A stretch of DNA of 56,640 nt from a virus (IMGVR_UViG_3300008954_002004:1-56640); one strand, 5' to 3'; positions 7,873-16,399 are shown, counted from the stretch's first letter. Notes: generated by a model not told the origin, from the letters alone. Made by a program: numbers and translations.

Positions 7873-8443
7873 TAGTCATATCTCCCTCATCGGCCTGTGC
7901 TTTCCATTCTTCTTCATCAATTTGAATTTTATCTATATCTGGTTTTTTAGGATCTACACCAATACCATTTCTCTTTTTCCATTTTTCATAATCTGGACGT
8001 TGTTCTGGATTATTGGCCCACGCTTCTGCGGCTTCTGTACCAATCTTGCCATAATACGGACACGGTGTGCCTGCCATTTCCATTGCGCCAAAAACTCTTT
8101 CATCTTGACACAATAACGCAACAGCGGCAACCTTCATTCCCATACCAAATAATGCGCGGGATAGTTTCAATCTTTCACAGTTATCGTCAGTTATAACTAT
8201 GCCAGTTGAAATACCTAAAATTTGTGTAGTAACTGACCCACTAGCGGCTCGCGTACATACATCCTGATTGTTTACAACAATACTGGGTGAATGAGCACTG
8301 GGTGGGGTTTTGTCGACAGTTGTTGTTCCTGTGACAGTATTAGCACTTGTAACTGTAGAAGTTACAGTGTTGGTCCCTTGGGCAGAAACTGCCAAGGGGA
8401 TTAAAAATAATAGCACCGCTACTATTTTACTAACATTAAACAT
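7814..8443 (-). CDS. Exported protein with C-terminal membrane segment
   Basis: Start at ATG 8443 (MFNVSKIVAVLLFLIPLAVSAQG), with GAGG 7 nt upstream; a GTG extension to 8452 is less likely. The signal peptide covers about residues 1-20, followed by a Thr/Val/Ser-rich stretch, a central domain with Cys pairs, an acidic linker and a C-terminal hydrophobic tail (GGGIAILLLFLL) that could be a second membrane anchor. Its 3' end overlaps the start of the EV-repeat protein, so the two are probably co-translated partners. Family not recognised. Confidence 0.68.
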   Translation of the reverse strand: MFNVSKIVAVLLFLIPLAVSAQGTNTVTSTVTSANTVTGTTTVDKTPPSAHSPSIVVNNQDVCTRAASGSVTTQILGISTGIVITDDNCERLKLSRALFGMGMKVAAVALLCQDERVFGAMEMAGTPCPYYGKIGTEAAEAWANNPEQRPDYEKWKKRNGIGVDPKKPDIDKIQIDEEEWKAQADEGDMTSEEKTLLGGGIAILLLFLL

Positions 8444-8518
8444 TGAGAGCACCTCGAACGAATCGTTTTAATAGTATATTATAGTAATTATTAAAATACG
8501 TACATAAGTTATATACTG

Positions 8519-8836
8519 TTATATTCCTGTTTGATCGAGTAATTTTAAATCTTGTGCTAGATAGTCATAAGGACGAGCATGCCAATGCAAATGATCCGGA
8601 ATACTTCGTTGTACTTTGTCTATATAATAATTGCCCGGGCCATATTTCTCATCAGCAACACACGTTAACGCATATTCCATCTCGCAATAATCTTTGATAG
8701 GTATAGACATCGTGTGCGATGCCCGCCACACAACCATAGGCACCACACACGACATGCAGTCTAATATGATCCAACGTGGATCATGATCTTCATATAAATG
8801 AATTATTGTATGCAATTTGCATAACTCACACGCCAT
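8519..8836 (-). CDS. HIT-like small protein
   Basis: A 105-residue protein with an N-terminal CxxC (CELC, residues 4-7) and a C-terminal HLHWHARP segment that fits the HIT histidine-triad pattern HxHxH. HIT proteins hydrolyse or transfer nucleoside phosphates on the alpha phosphate. The short length and divergent body make this a distant match. Its ATG overlaps the phoH stop (TAATG), so it is translated with PhoH. Confidence 0.6.
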   Translation of the reverse strand: MACELCKLHTIIHLYEDHDPRWIILDCMSCVVPMVVWRASHTMSIPIKDYCEMEYALTCVADEKYGPGNYYIDKVQRSIPDHLHWHARPYDYLAQDLKLLDQTGI

Positions 8837-9594
8837 TAGTCATCTCCGTAAATTCGTAGTACCTCCTCCACAACGACGTGACGTCTTATATCTGTTTTAT
8901 TAAAATGAACCATATCTATATGCCTACATTCATTATACTTCTCAAGTAAATCTTGAAATTCGTATAATCCATTGTCATGGTATCTATCACTTTGGTCCAA
9001 ATCTCCTGTAACCACCATACGGGAATTATCACCTATTCTTGTTAATAACATTTTCATTTGATTTCGTGTGGCATTTTGCATTTCATCTGCTATAATAAAT
9101 GCTCTCTTAAATGTGCGCCCTCTCATATATGCTAGTGGAGATATTTCAATAATACCCTCGTCTATCATACGTGAAATGTTTTTTGGTGAATAATACTCTT
9201 GGAAAACATCAAAAATTGGTCGTGTCCATGGTTCCATTTTTTGTTGAATAGTGCCAGGTAAAAATCCATGTTGTTCATCAACTTCTACTGCTGGGCGGGT
9301 TAATACAATTTTATCTATTTTATTTTCTGAGTATGCTTTCAGTGCGGCTAAACATGCTAACATTGTTTTGCCTGTTCCTGCTGGGCCACATGCAAATACT
9401 ATTGCGTTGGCTGGGTTAATTAATAAGTCGATATAATCTGATTGATTAAGTGATCTTGCTTTTAGTTTTATGTTTGGTTTTTTTAGTGTGTGCCTTGGTT
9501 GTTGCCCGTAATATTTTTCAAATTCAATAATTTTATCGTCCATAAAGTCGTACATAGTGCTACGGCGTTTATGACGGCTCCTACGTTTTGACAT
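8836..9594 (-). CDS. phoH: PhoH-like P-loop ATPase
   Basis: A 252-residue protein with Walker A at 70-77 (GPAGTGKT), a TRPAVEVDEQHGFLPG motif, Walker B-like FIIADEMQN and sensor-like VVTGDLDQSD. These are diagnostic for PhoH, a common gene of marine T4-like phages. It is an ATPase, possibly acting on RNA; its job in phages is unsettled. The first 20 residues are basic. GAGG lies 7 nt before the ATG. The divergent 126-bp upstream region holds an inverted repeat (9618-9637). Confidence 0.93.
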   Translation of the reverse strand: MSKRRSRHKRRSTMYDFMDDKIIEFEKYYGQQPRHTLKKPNIKLKARSLNQSDYIDLLINPANAIVFACGPAGTGKTMLACLAALKAYSENKIDKIVLTRPAVEVDEQHGFLPGTIQQKMEPWTRPIFDVFQEYYSPKNISRMIDEGIIEISPLAYMRGRTFKRAFIIADEMQNATRNQMKMLLTRIGDNSRMVVTGDLDQSDRYHDNGLYEFQDLLEKYNECRHIDMVHFNKTDIRRHVVVEEVLRIYGDD

Positions 9595-9617
9595 AAGTCA
9601 CCTCGCTGTATAGATTA

Positions 9618-9637
9618 ATCACATTACATACTGTGAT
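9618..9637. promoter_or_regulatory. Inverted repeat upstream of phoH
   Basis: ATCACA-N8-TGTGAT is a perfect 6-bp inverted repeat 24 bp upstream of the phoH start, within the divergent region shared with the + strand gene at 9721. It has the shape of an operator for a dimeric regulator, but no matching regulator is visible. Confidence 0.3.
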
Positions 9638-9687
9638 GCAAATATTTAATATTAAACCGACCAAAAAATAACATTGTAGTTTATTCC

Positions 9688-9695
9688 AATAAATA
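9688..9695 (+). promoter_or_regulatory. Late-type octamer AATAAATA
   Basis: An AATAAATA octamer 25 nt before the ATG at 9721, at the head of the plus-strand radical SAM operon. Confidence 0.45.
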
Positions 9696-9720
9696 TACAG
9701 GCAAATATGATTCAATAACG

Positions 9721-10023
9721 ATGACAGACGATGAATATGACGCGGTGTACTCACTGCTGAGAGAAGGACTCAATTCAATTCCGTTTAATCAACGTGTTCG
9801 TTCTAAACAGTGGGAAGAACTGTTAGAGCATATTAATCTTAAACATACCAATCCAGGAAAATGTAATAATTGTGGTCATACGTGCCACGGTTATGCTGGT
9901 GTTGGTGAAAAAGTTCATGGACATTGCAGTAATTGTGACTGTAAAAATTGTCGTTGTAATCTATGTGAGCTTAAATATGGTAGAGGGTTTTCTAACGTAA
10001 CCATTCCCATAAAATATGGCTAA
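9721..10023 (+). CDS. Small Cys-rich (zinc-ribbon-like) protein
   Basis: A 100-residue protein whose second half is crowded with Cys, His and Gly (CNNCGHTCHGYAG, then HCSNCDCKNCRCNLC: ten Cys in about 45 residues). The N-terminal half is an ordinary acidic and helical stretch. The spacing would suit two zinc knuckles. It overlaps the start of the first radical SAM gene by 8 bp and heads that operon. It may be a metal-binding partner, or a Cys-rich substrate, of the two radical SAM enzymes. Confidence 0.7.
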   Translation: MTDDEYDAVYSLLREGLNSIPFNQRVRSKQWEELLEHINLKHTNPGKCNNCGHTCHGYAGVGEKVHGHCSNCDCKNCRCNLCELKYGRGFSNVTIPIKYG

Positions 10024-11371
10024 TTACAACAGTAAAAATAAAGACACTTATTGCCCATTTGCATGGGAACACCAAATGATAGACTCAGACGGATCCTACC
10101 GTCTGTGCTGTATTGCTGATGATAAAATAAAAGACAATAATGGCAAGCCATTTAATGTGCGCGGTTCTACACTTGAAGAAGTGTGGAACAGTGAATATAT
10201 GCAAAATACTAGGCGTAGTATGTTAAATGGTGAAAAAATATCTGACTGCAGACTATGTTATAAAAATGAAGAAGAAAATCTTTACAGTTATAGGCAAAGC
10301 ACACTAGCAGAGAAAGATATGGGCGTTCATAGCCACATTGAACCCATTACTGAAGATGATATTGTAATAAAAACTGCACCTAATTATTACGACTTTAGAT
10401 TTGGTAATTTATGTAATTTAAAATGTGTAATGTGTGGCCCACATTACAGCACAGAACATCAGTCAGAATTTGCAAAGTTTTATGATAGTATTAGTACACT
10501 TTCACATGGGGAAAAGCATAACGAACTATGTTTAATTGGTATAAATCCTGATACAGAATCAGGAAATGAGTGGATAGAAGCATTACCCATATACGGTGGC
10601 AATAAGTTGTATGAATGGGCAGAAAATATAGATGTATTTGATAAAATTATTGCTTCTGTAAATAAAGAATCTACCGACACAATTTACTTAACAGGTGGCG
10701 AACCTACTATTGTTGAAGGCAATTTTAAAATGCTGAAAGCATTAGTTGATAGTGGGCATTGTGAACATATTACAGTTATTATTAACACAAACTGCACGAA
10801 TTTAAATGCTAATTTTTATAAAATATTATATAAATTTAAATCAGTATTATTAAATGTTAGTATAGACGGCACTGGCGACACGATAGAATATATACGTTAT
10901 CCTTCAAAATGGAAACAAATAGATAAAAATTTAAACAAAATTGTTTCTGATGTAAATGAAAAACAATTAGAGAATTTTAAAATTTCTTTTGCATCAGTAA
11001 TACAAATGCTCAATGCTTTTAATTTAGAAGAATTAGTGCAGTATTATTTAGATTTAAAAAGTAAATCCAACTATCCAAATAACATTACTATTGTTCCTAC
11101 TGTTTTAGAAGGTCCACAATGGTATGATATAACAAATATTAATAGTTGGGTACGCCGTAAAATAAGCACTCAATTACAAACATACAAGGGTAAAGATGAA
11201 TCACTGGACGCTTGGTTAGAGAGTGTACATAAGTGTTTGAATAACGCCGACCATCATGGACATTCACTAAATATTAATACAGCAATTGCTAAACATGTTT
11301 TCTATAAAAAATATAGAAAAATCGACAAATACAATAATTGGTTCTATGATATTATAGAACGTATAATATGA
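10016..11371 (+). CDS. Twitch-domain radical SAM protein
   Basis: A 451-residue protein. The N-terminal twitch-like cluster-binding region has Cys at 13, 31, 32, 78 and 81 (YCPFAWEH, RLCCIAD, LEEVWNSE, CRLCYKNE). The radical SAM core follows with CNLKCVMC (Cys 133, 137, 140) and the SAM-binding GGEP motif (YLTGGEPT). This order, auxiliary cluster region before the core, matches the twitch-domain radical SAM family. Such enzymes cleave SAM to a 5'-deoxyadenosyl radical; substrates are mostly unknown. It overlaps the Cys-rich gene upstream and the next radical SAM gene (ATGA). Confidence 0.88.
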   Translation: MANYNSKNKDTYCPFAWEHQMIDSDGSYRLCCIADDKIKDNNGKPFNVRGSTLEEVWNSEYMQNTRRSMLNGEKISDCRLCYKNEEENLYSYRQSTLAEKDMGVHSHIEPITEDDIVIKTAPNYYDFRFGNLCNLKCVMCGPHYSTEHQSEFAKFYDSISTLSHGEKHNELCLIGINPDTESGNEWIEALPIYGGNKLYEWAENIDVFDKIIASVNKESTDTIYLTGGEPTIVEGNFKMLKALVDSGHCEHITVIINTNCTNLNANFYKILYKFKSVLLNVSIDGTGDTIEYIRYPSKWKQIDKNLNKIVSDVNEKQLENFKISFASVIQMLNAFNLEELVQYYLDLKSKSNYPNNITIVPTVLEGPQWYDITNINSWVRRKISTQLQTYKGKDESLDAWLESVHKCLNNADHHGHSLNINTAIAKHVFYKKYRKIDKYNNWFYDIIERII

Positions 11372-12771
11372 CTCCAGAATTAGAAAAACTTATAAGTATC
11401 CTACCAAAAAAAAATAGACATGTCTATTGTCCTGTAGCATGGCATGAGCAAATGATAGAATCTAACGGTGCTATTAGATTATGTTGCCTTGCTGGAGAAA
11501 CAATAAAAAATGATGATGGTACTGAAGCCAATGTAAATGTTAATTCCTTAGATGAAATATGGAATAATAGACACATGCAAGAAATTAGACAAAAAATGTT
11601 GAATGGAATACCATTGAAGATGTGTCTGCCCTGTTATCAACATGAAAAGAATAACGGGTATAGCAATAGGGAATATGAAATTGAGGAAATGACAAAAATC
11701 AAAAAAGATTTTCCTGTTGATATTATAGTAAAAGAAAAACCTGATTATTATGATGTAAGGTTTGGCAATTTATGCAATATGAAATGTATTACATGTGGCC
11801 CACAATATAGTTCAGAACATTACGAAGAATATATAAAAATATACAATGATATTAAAATAGAAACGAACAATAATAAAAAACAAATTGATTCTGAAATGAC
11901 AAAATTAGGAGAATATTGCCACATAGGATTAGTTATGACTGCTGATGAAATGGATATTATAAGACAAAATAAAGGCAATTATGACTGGCCACAAAATGAC
12001 AAAGTTTTTAATTCAATATTAGAACAAATAACTACATCAAATACTCAAAAATTGTATATAACTGGTGGTGAACCAACATTATCAGCTGCAAATTTAAAAC
12101 TAATAACTGCGTTAGTAGATAATGGACAATCTAAAAATATTACATTATGGATGAATACTAACATGACAAATGTGAATGAAAATTTTTGGAATTTAGTAGC
12201 ACAATTTAAACATGTAAGAGTAATGATGAGTATAGATGGTATCGGAGATACTTTTGATTATATTAGATATCCAGGACAATGGAAACAAATAGATAAAAAT
12301 ATTCATAAATTAATAAATTTTATTAATAATCTAGCACCACATAGTAGAGACCCAAAAGACCATCAAAAATTTGAACTTCAATTAGCACCAGTAATACAAT
12401 TATTAAACTTATTAAACTTGGACGAAATTATCGAGTATTATGTTAAAATAATAGATCCTGCCCATTGTGCAATAACATTTTCTCCTAATGTTTTGCGTGG
12501 TCCCGATTATTACCGTATTACAAACGCAAACTATGACGTTAGACAAGAAGTAAATAATCGTCTTAAGGAAAAATGGGACGGATATGAATATTTCGGAACT
12601 CGGAAATTAGAACATATTCTACAAGTAATAGACAACACATTAACTTATAAAAACGAAGTAGATTCTTCTCTAATGAATGTTGTATATGAAAATCATAAAA
12701 TGTATAAAAGATATAGAAAAATTGAACATTTAGACGATTGGTTTTATGCTACTATGAAACGTCTTATCTAA
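11368..12771 (+). CDS. Twitch-domain radical SAM protein, tandem paralogue
   Basis: A 467-residue paralogue of the preceding gene with the same layout: N-terminal Cys at 21, 39, 40, 86 and 89, core CNMKCITC (136, 140, 143), then YITGGEPT. The C-termini also match (KHVFYKKYRKIDKYNNWFYD against NHKMYKRYRKIEHLDDWFYA). The ATG overlaps the previous stop, so the pair is co-translated and could form a heterodimer or act in sequence. It converges with the clamp-loader gene, leaving 32 bp. Confidence 0.88.
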   Translation: MTPELEKLISILPKKNRHVYCPVAWHEQMIESNGAIRLCCLAGETIKNDDGTEANVNVNSLDEIWNNRHMQEIRQKMLNGIPLKMCLPCYQHEKNNGYSNREYEIEEMTKIKKDFPVDIIVKEKPDYYDVRFGNLCNMKCITCGPQYSSEHYEEYIKIYNDIKIETNNNKKQIDSEMTKLGEYCHIGLVMTADEMDIIRQNKGNYDWPQNDKVFNSILEQITTSNTQKLYITGGEPTLSAANLKLITALVDNGQSKNITLWMNTNMTNVNENFWNLVAQFKHVRVMMSIDGIGDTFDYIRYPGQWKQIDKNIHKLINFINNLAPHSRDPKDHQKFELQLAPVIQLLNLLNLDEIIEYYVKIIDPAHCAITFSPNVLRGPDYYRITNANYDVRQEVNNRLKEKWDGYEYFGTRKLEHILQVIDNTLTYKNEVDSSLMNVVYENHKMYKRYRKIEHLDDWFYATMKRLI

Positions 12772-12803
12772 ATATAAACAGGCGCAACGACGATATAATT
12801 TAA

Positions 12804-13721
12804 TTATATTTGAGATAACTCTATGAGTGTCGCACTTAAATTAATCTCTGGATCAGCGGCCAATGTGTGATTAACTAATCCCTTGCGTATAATTAAGATT
12901 GCTTTATCCATTCCCTCAGGATTATTTGACCACAACTCCAAATTATCATACATCCAACGATACAGGTCGTCAATCTCATCTGGGCGTATTTGCTTACACA
13001 ATAATTCACGTGCTTGCCTATACTGACCTTTTTTAACTAACTCTACCATATCAATTTTATAGTCACTAACACCAGCATCTTCACTATGCGGAGATACAAG
13101 TTTGCTTGTAGTGCTATTCATTTGTAATAAGTTAATACACTTACGCAAATCTGGATAAGTTGCTTTTACATAATTGTCTAATACATCAAGTTCAAACTCA
13201 ACGCCTTCCTCCAACATTATGTGTGCTACTCTTGCAGTAAACTCTGTTGGATCAATCTTATCAATATGAAAGCCTTGACATCTACTGTGTAATGCTGGAA
13301 TAACTTTTTGTGGATAGTTACAAGTTAAAATAAAACGTGCTGTGTCGTGATATGTTTCCATAACACCACGCAACGCCGCTTGTCCATTGGGAGACATATA
13401 ATCTGCTTCATCAAGCAATACAATTTTAAAGTCACCAAATGGTAATGTGCTAACAAAGCCTGTTACTTTGTCTCTAATGCTATCTACAGAGTTTTCCCTA
13501 CTAGCATTAATCTCTAGCACATCATATTGATCAATGTCAAGTGCTGTAATTAGTATTTTTGCCAATGTTGTTTTGCCAACACCAGCCGCGCCACTAAACA
13601 ATAAATGTGGGATTGCCCCACTTTTAATCCAACCCTTAACTTGTTTTCGTTGACTTTCGTCACGAAATACATAAGAGTCTATGTCAGTTGGCCTGTAATG
13701 TTCAGTCCACAGTTTTTTCAT
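12804..13721 (-). CDS. Clamp-loader ATPase subunit (T4 gp44/RFC type)
   Basis: A 305-residue AAA+ protein: Walker A GAAGVGKT (44-51), Walker B LLDEAD (about 105), and the SRC motif (HSRCQGF) that carries the arginine finger of clamp loaders. The start KLWTEHYRPTDIDSYVF is typical of RFC small subunits. It loads the sliding clamp for phage replication. The gp45 clamp and gp62 partner are not visible; the usual downstream place of gp62 is taken by a convergent gene. It overlaps the upstream small gene by 20 bp. Confidence 0.92.
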   Translation of the reverse strand: MKKLWTEHYRPTDIDSYVFRDESQRKQVKGWIKSGAIPHLLFSGAAGVGKTTLAKILITALDIDQYDVLEINASRENSVDSIRDKVTGFVSTLPFGDFKIVLLDEADYMSPNGQAALRGVMETYHDTARFILTCNYPQKVIPALHSRCQGFHIDKIDPTEFTARVAHIMLEEGVEFELDVLDNYVKATYPDLRKCINLLQMNSTTSKLVSPHSEDAGVSDYKIDMVELVKKGQYRQARELLCKQIRPDEIDDLYRWMYDNLELWSNNPEGMDKAILIIRKGLVNHTLAADPEINLSATLIELSQI

Positions 13722-14007
13722 TAGTACCTAAGAATTTGTCGATATGATCTTTGTAATTTTGGTAATAGTAGTCAAAGAGAAAGTTATAATCATCTGATAT
13801 GTCATGTATTTTACTGCGCCGCAATATTTTTTTATTTTCTAAATCCAATACTACTGTAGCACTAATAAAATCTTTATCTCGTAATTTAGTCATCAATCCT
13901 ACTTTCTCATCATAAACCATATTTTCCTTAATATAGCCTTTCTTTGACGTTTGACTAGGGTCTGCAGGCTTCCCTGCATATTGTATTACTAAAAATTTAC
14001 CTTTCAT
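13702..14007 (-). CDS. Unknown small protein coupled to the clamp loader
   Basis: A 101-residue protein (MKGKFLVIQYAGKP...), basic and mostly beta at the N-terminus with a Tyr-rich helix near the end (FLFDYYYQNYKDHIDKF). It overlaps the clamp-loader start by 20 bp. No family is recognised; it is too short and on the wrong side to be called gp62. A textbook TTGACA-N17-TATAAT promoter ends 6 nt before the ATG and there is no Shine-Dalgarno sequence, which predicts a leaderless early message also covering the clamp loader. Confidence 0.72.
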   Translation of the reverse strand: MKGKFLVIQYAGKPADPSQTSKKGYIKENMVYDEKVGLMTKLRDKDFISATVVLDLENKKILRRSKIHDISDDYNFLFDYYYQNYKDHIDKFLGTNEKTVD

Positions 14008-14013
14008 TTGCTT

Positions 14014-14042
14014 ATTATACTATTCATTTAGACATTTGTCAA
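14014..14042 (-). promoter_or_regulatory. Consensus sigma70-type promoter
   Basis: Minus strand TTGACA (14037-14042), a 17-base spacer, TATAAT (14014-14019), then AAGCAA and the ATG at 14007. Both hexamers match consensus exactly. With initiation 7 nt after the -10 box the message would begin at the start codon. Confidence 0.85.
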
Positions 14043-14679
14043 ACATTGTTTTATAATGATCTATTAAAGCATACGGTATATGCTTTTCATAATCGATGTC
14101 ATGTTTCTGTGTATGACGATACTCCGTAAAACTATCTAATTCATCATAATCAAACACTGTATAGTCAGGTAACTTATATTTAATATCTTCTATTAATTCT
14201 AAATCTCTTTTATAAACTTTTACATATTGTTTAAGATTGTCTTCATTTATTGGCAACACAAAATTCTCTGTATCTATATCAGTAGTCTCTCTGCCTGCTT
14301 TAGTCCATTTGCCAAAAACTTTTTCTCCATCCATATCACGAAATCTATGCGTTACATTCCAGTTATGTAATTCACAAAACATATAACTCAAATATGAATT
14401 CCAAGGATTGCGATCTACAATATAAACATGATAATCTTTAAAATAATTTATAATTCTTGGAACATCACGTATTTGACCCGTATGAACTTTTAAACAGTAA
14501 TGACGATTATCCTCTTTTCCTGTTTCTAAAAATTTAAATTTTTCTTCGTACTTTTCAGGTGTATCTTGTGTATTAAAATATTCACCTAGACGTAGATGTA
14601 TACCTTCACTATTTTTCCATGCGTGTTGATATACTACGCCTGATCCTGTCCTAGGTCGAGATAGTACTTGATAAATCAT
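14020..14679 (-). CDS. Sulfotransferase-like protein
   Basis: A 219-residue protein. SRPRTGSGVVYQHA (residues 7-20) is a PAPS 5'-phosphosulfate loop of the R-x-G-(S/T) type, and VYIVDRNPWNSYLSYM is the 3'-phosphate binding region (RNPWxS), the clearest of the five sulfotransferase-like proteins in the window. It would transfer sulfate from PAPS; acceptor unknown. It overlaps the GroES-like stop by 4 bp. Its location in the replication block rather than the modification islands is odd. Confidence 0.68.
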   Translation of the reverse strand: MIYQVLSRPRTGSGVVYQHAWKNSEGIHLRLGEYFNTQDTPEKYEEKFKFLETGKEDNRHYCLKVHTGQIRDVPRIINYFKDYHVYIVDRNPWNSYLSYMFCELHNWNVTHRFRDMDGEKVFGKWTKAGRETTDIDTENFVLPINEDNLKQYVKVYKRDLELIEDIKYKLPDYTVFDYDELDSFTEYRHTQKHDIDYEKHIPYALIDHYKTMFDKCLNE

Positions 14680-15074
14680 TCATCATCAATTACTGTATTG
14701 GCACCAATACCATATTGATCATGTTCTGCAGGACGTTCATCACTAGTAAGTAAAACTTCTTCTGGGTCAACCATTCGTACAGTTTTTTCTTCACCATCAA
14801 TTGTACGAATTTGTAATCCGCGTGTCCAACGACCGTGTTCAACAAGTACCCATTGGCCTGGTTCTACATCATGTTGTAATGGGCCAGTACGGTATACTTT
14901 CCCCCAACGTGGACGAATGCCACGTTCTATTGCATCATCATCTGGAATAACAATACCAGTCTTAGTAACTGTTTCACCAGTTTTTAATTCCTCTACAATA
15001 ATTCTATCTTGGATTGCTCGTAGTTCACCATTCAATTGATATGTTGAAAATAATTTAACATTTTCAAATTCCAT
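14676..15074 (-). CDS. GroES-like co-chaperonin
   Basis: A 132-residue protein with the Cpn10 layout: ELRAIQDRIIVEEL near residue 17, a mobile-loop-like KTGETVTKTGIVIPDDD, GKVYRTGP, a PGQWVLVEHGRW turn and a C-terminal VDPEEVLLT strand. Cellular GroES has about 97 residues; the extra length is at both ends. Phage co-chaperonins (T4 gp31) replace GroES on host GroEL for capsid-protein folding. AAGGAG lies 8 nt before the ATG. Confidence 0.8.
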   Translation of the reverse strand: MEFENVKLFSTYQLNGELRAIQDRIIVEELKTGETVTKTGIVIPDDDAIERGIRPRWGKVYRTGPLQHDVEPGQWVLVEHGRWTRGLQIRTIDGEEKTVRMVDPEEVLLTSDERPAEHDQYGIGANTVIDDE

Positions 15075-15084
15075 TCCGGACTCC

Positions 15085-15621
15085 TTATCCTAAATCGAGA
15101 TTGTCTAATGCGCCTGTAACTGCTTTGGGCAATTTTGCTTCTGCTTCTTCTTTTTCCTCTTTTGCTTTTGTTTTTGCTTTCGCCGCCGCTTTTTTAATTT
15201 TCTTTTCTAAAGCAGATTGCGTTGCTTCATCAGCAGTAACAGTTGGATCTGCTGAAATCGCCGGTGTTGCTTGTGGTGTTTTCTTTGGCGTGGCGGATAC
15301 TTCTGGTGCTGGTTGTTCTTCAACACTCATTGCTGGAGACACTGTTTCAGGTTGCCTTTCCTCATCGGGGATCATATCTTCAGAAATTGCGGCAACTGGT
15401 TGTGATTTTGCCACAGCATTTGGATTATTTGCATAATACTCTTGCACAACTTCTGCATTTGTTCTTATAACTTCTCCCCCCGGACCAATTTCATCACCAC
15501 GGGCATTCACTGGATTATTTCCTACAGCAATTGAATCTTCGTGTTGTAAAAGCATTGATTCAATATCAATCATTTTACCTGCCGCAGTTCTATAAGTTTT
15601 TCTTCCTGTGTTATCTACCAT
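15085..15621 (-). CDS. Ala/Lys/Glu-rich protein, probable virion or scaffold component
   Basis: A 178-residue protein. The first 60 residues are ordered and motif-like (RKTYRTAAGKMIDIESML, AVGNNPVNARGDEIG), a type seen in marine T4-like phages. The middle is Pro/Ala/Thr-rich, and there is a Lys/Ala/Glu helix (KKIKKAAAKAKTKAKEEKE) before the C-terminus. This suggests an extended linker with a coiled helix. A late-type octamer (15652-15659) and a GAGG ribosome site precede it, fitting a late structural gene. Confidence 0.6.
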   Translation of the reverse strand: MVDNTGRKTYRTAAGKMIDIESMLLQHEDSIAVGNNPVNARGDEIGPGGEVIRTNAEVVQEYYANNPNAVAKSQPVAAISEDMIPDEERQPETVSPAMSVEEQPAPEVSATPKKTPQATPAISADPTVTADEATQSALEKKIKKAAAKAKTKAKEEKEEAEAKLPKAVTGALDNLDLG

Positions 15622-15651
15622 CGTTTTTCCTCATATTATGTACATATATTA

Positions 15652-15659
15652 TATTTATT
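15652..15659 (-). promoter_or_regulatory. Late-type octamer AATAAATA
   Basis: AATAAATA on the minus strand, 30 nt before the ATG at 15621, leaving a leader that holds a GAGG ribosome site. This is the conventional layout, in contrast to the 5-nt cases. Confidence 0.5.
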
Positions 15660-16164
15660 TAAAGAATTCATCAGGTGATAAATTATATTTTATACTGTCA
15701 ATCTTATGAATACCTAACAAATATAAAACATAACTTGCCACACTACTACCTCTGCCAACACCCCATACAATGTCATTTTCACGCATTGTGTCTACAAAAT
15801 ACTTTAAAAAACATAATGCATCAAAGAAATCTATCTTTTGATACTCTAATAACTCATGTCCTACACGTTGCAATTCTGCATCAGTTTGGCATAAACTTAA
15901 CAAATACTCAGCAATGTCTAGTTCTTTATATTCCTGTGGCATATACCAGTTTTGCTGATATTGTTTGTCAAATTCCTCTACACTAACATTTGGCTCTACA
16001 TATTGTTCAAGTTTTCCATTAGCCAAATATAAATTAGCAATTGCGTCATTAAATTTCTCAACATCAGTAATGTTAAGTTTAGTCAAGTCAACATCAGGAT
16101 TACTGTATAAAACGTTGATTACTTCCTTTTCGCTTAATACGTAATCGCCAAATTTATTCATCAT
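15655..16164 (-). CDS. Stand-alone DnaE-like fragment lacking the polymerase active site
   Basis: A 169-residue protein. Its last 40 residues (DIVWGVGRGSSVASYVLYLL, then GIHKIDSIKYNLSPDEFFK) match the start of the bacterial Pol III alpha palm region (GPGRGSxAGSLVAYxLGIT..DPL.Y.L.FERF). The protein stops just before the point where DnaE carries its catalytic PDxDxD aspartates. The upstream part may correspond to the region before the palm. It cannot be a polymerase alone; it might bind template or clamp, or act as a decoy. It overlaps the previous gene by 4 bp. Confidence 0.7.
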   Translation of the reverse strand: MMNKFGDYVLSEKEVINVLYSNPDVDLTKLNITDVEKFNDAIANLYLANGKLEQYVEPNVSVEEFDKQYQQNWYMPQEYKELDIAEYLLSLCQTDAELQRVGHELLEYQKIDFFDALCFLKYFVDTMRENDIVWGVGRGSSVASYVLYLLGIHKIDSIKYNLSPDEFFK

Positions 16165-16397
16165 TTTTTATTAACATCAATTAACTCGTCATACTTCTCT
16201 TTTCCATCTTCCAAAGATTGTTGGTGTCTGCGGTTCATTTCTTCTTGGTATTCGTTTAATACTACAACCATTTGATTTATAGCACCGAACATACCAGCCT
16301 GGGATGCTTGCCTCATTTTAGTATTTAATTCATTTATTTTTCCAAGTAACTCATCATCAGAAAGTTCAGTTACGCCTGTTACTAATGGATTAAACAT
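16161..16397 (-). CDS. Small helical protein
   Basis: A 78-residue, helix-rich protein (LSDDELLGKINELNTKM, then LNEYQEEMNRRHQQSL) likely to form a short coiled coil. It sits between dUTPase and the DnaE-like gene with 2-4 bp spacing or overlap. No family is recognised. Confidence 0.68.
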   Translation of the reverse strand: MFNPLVTGVTELSDDELLGKINELNTKMRQASQAGMFGAINQMVVVLNEYQEEMNRRHQQSLEDGKEKYDELIDVNKK

Positions 16398-16399
16398 AA

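Noticed and set aside
12795-12813. AT-only inverted repeat (ATATAATT/AATTATAT) between convergent genes
   Set aside because: No GC stem, so weak as a terminator; may be chance in AT-rich DNA.
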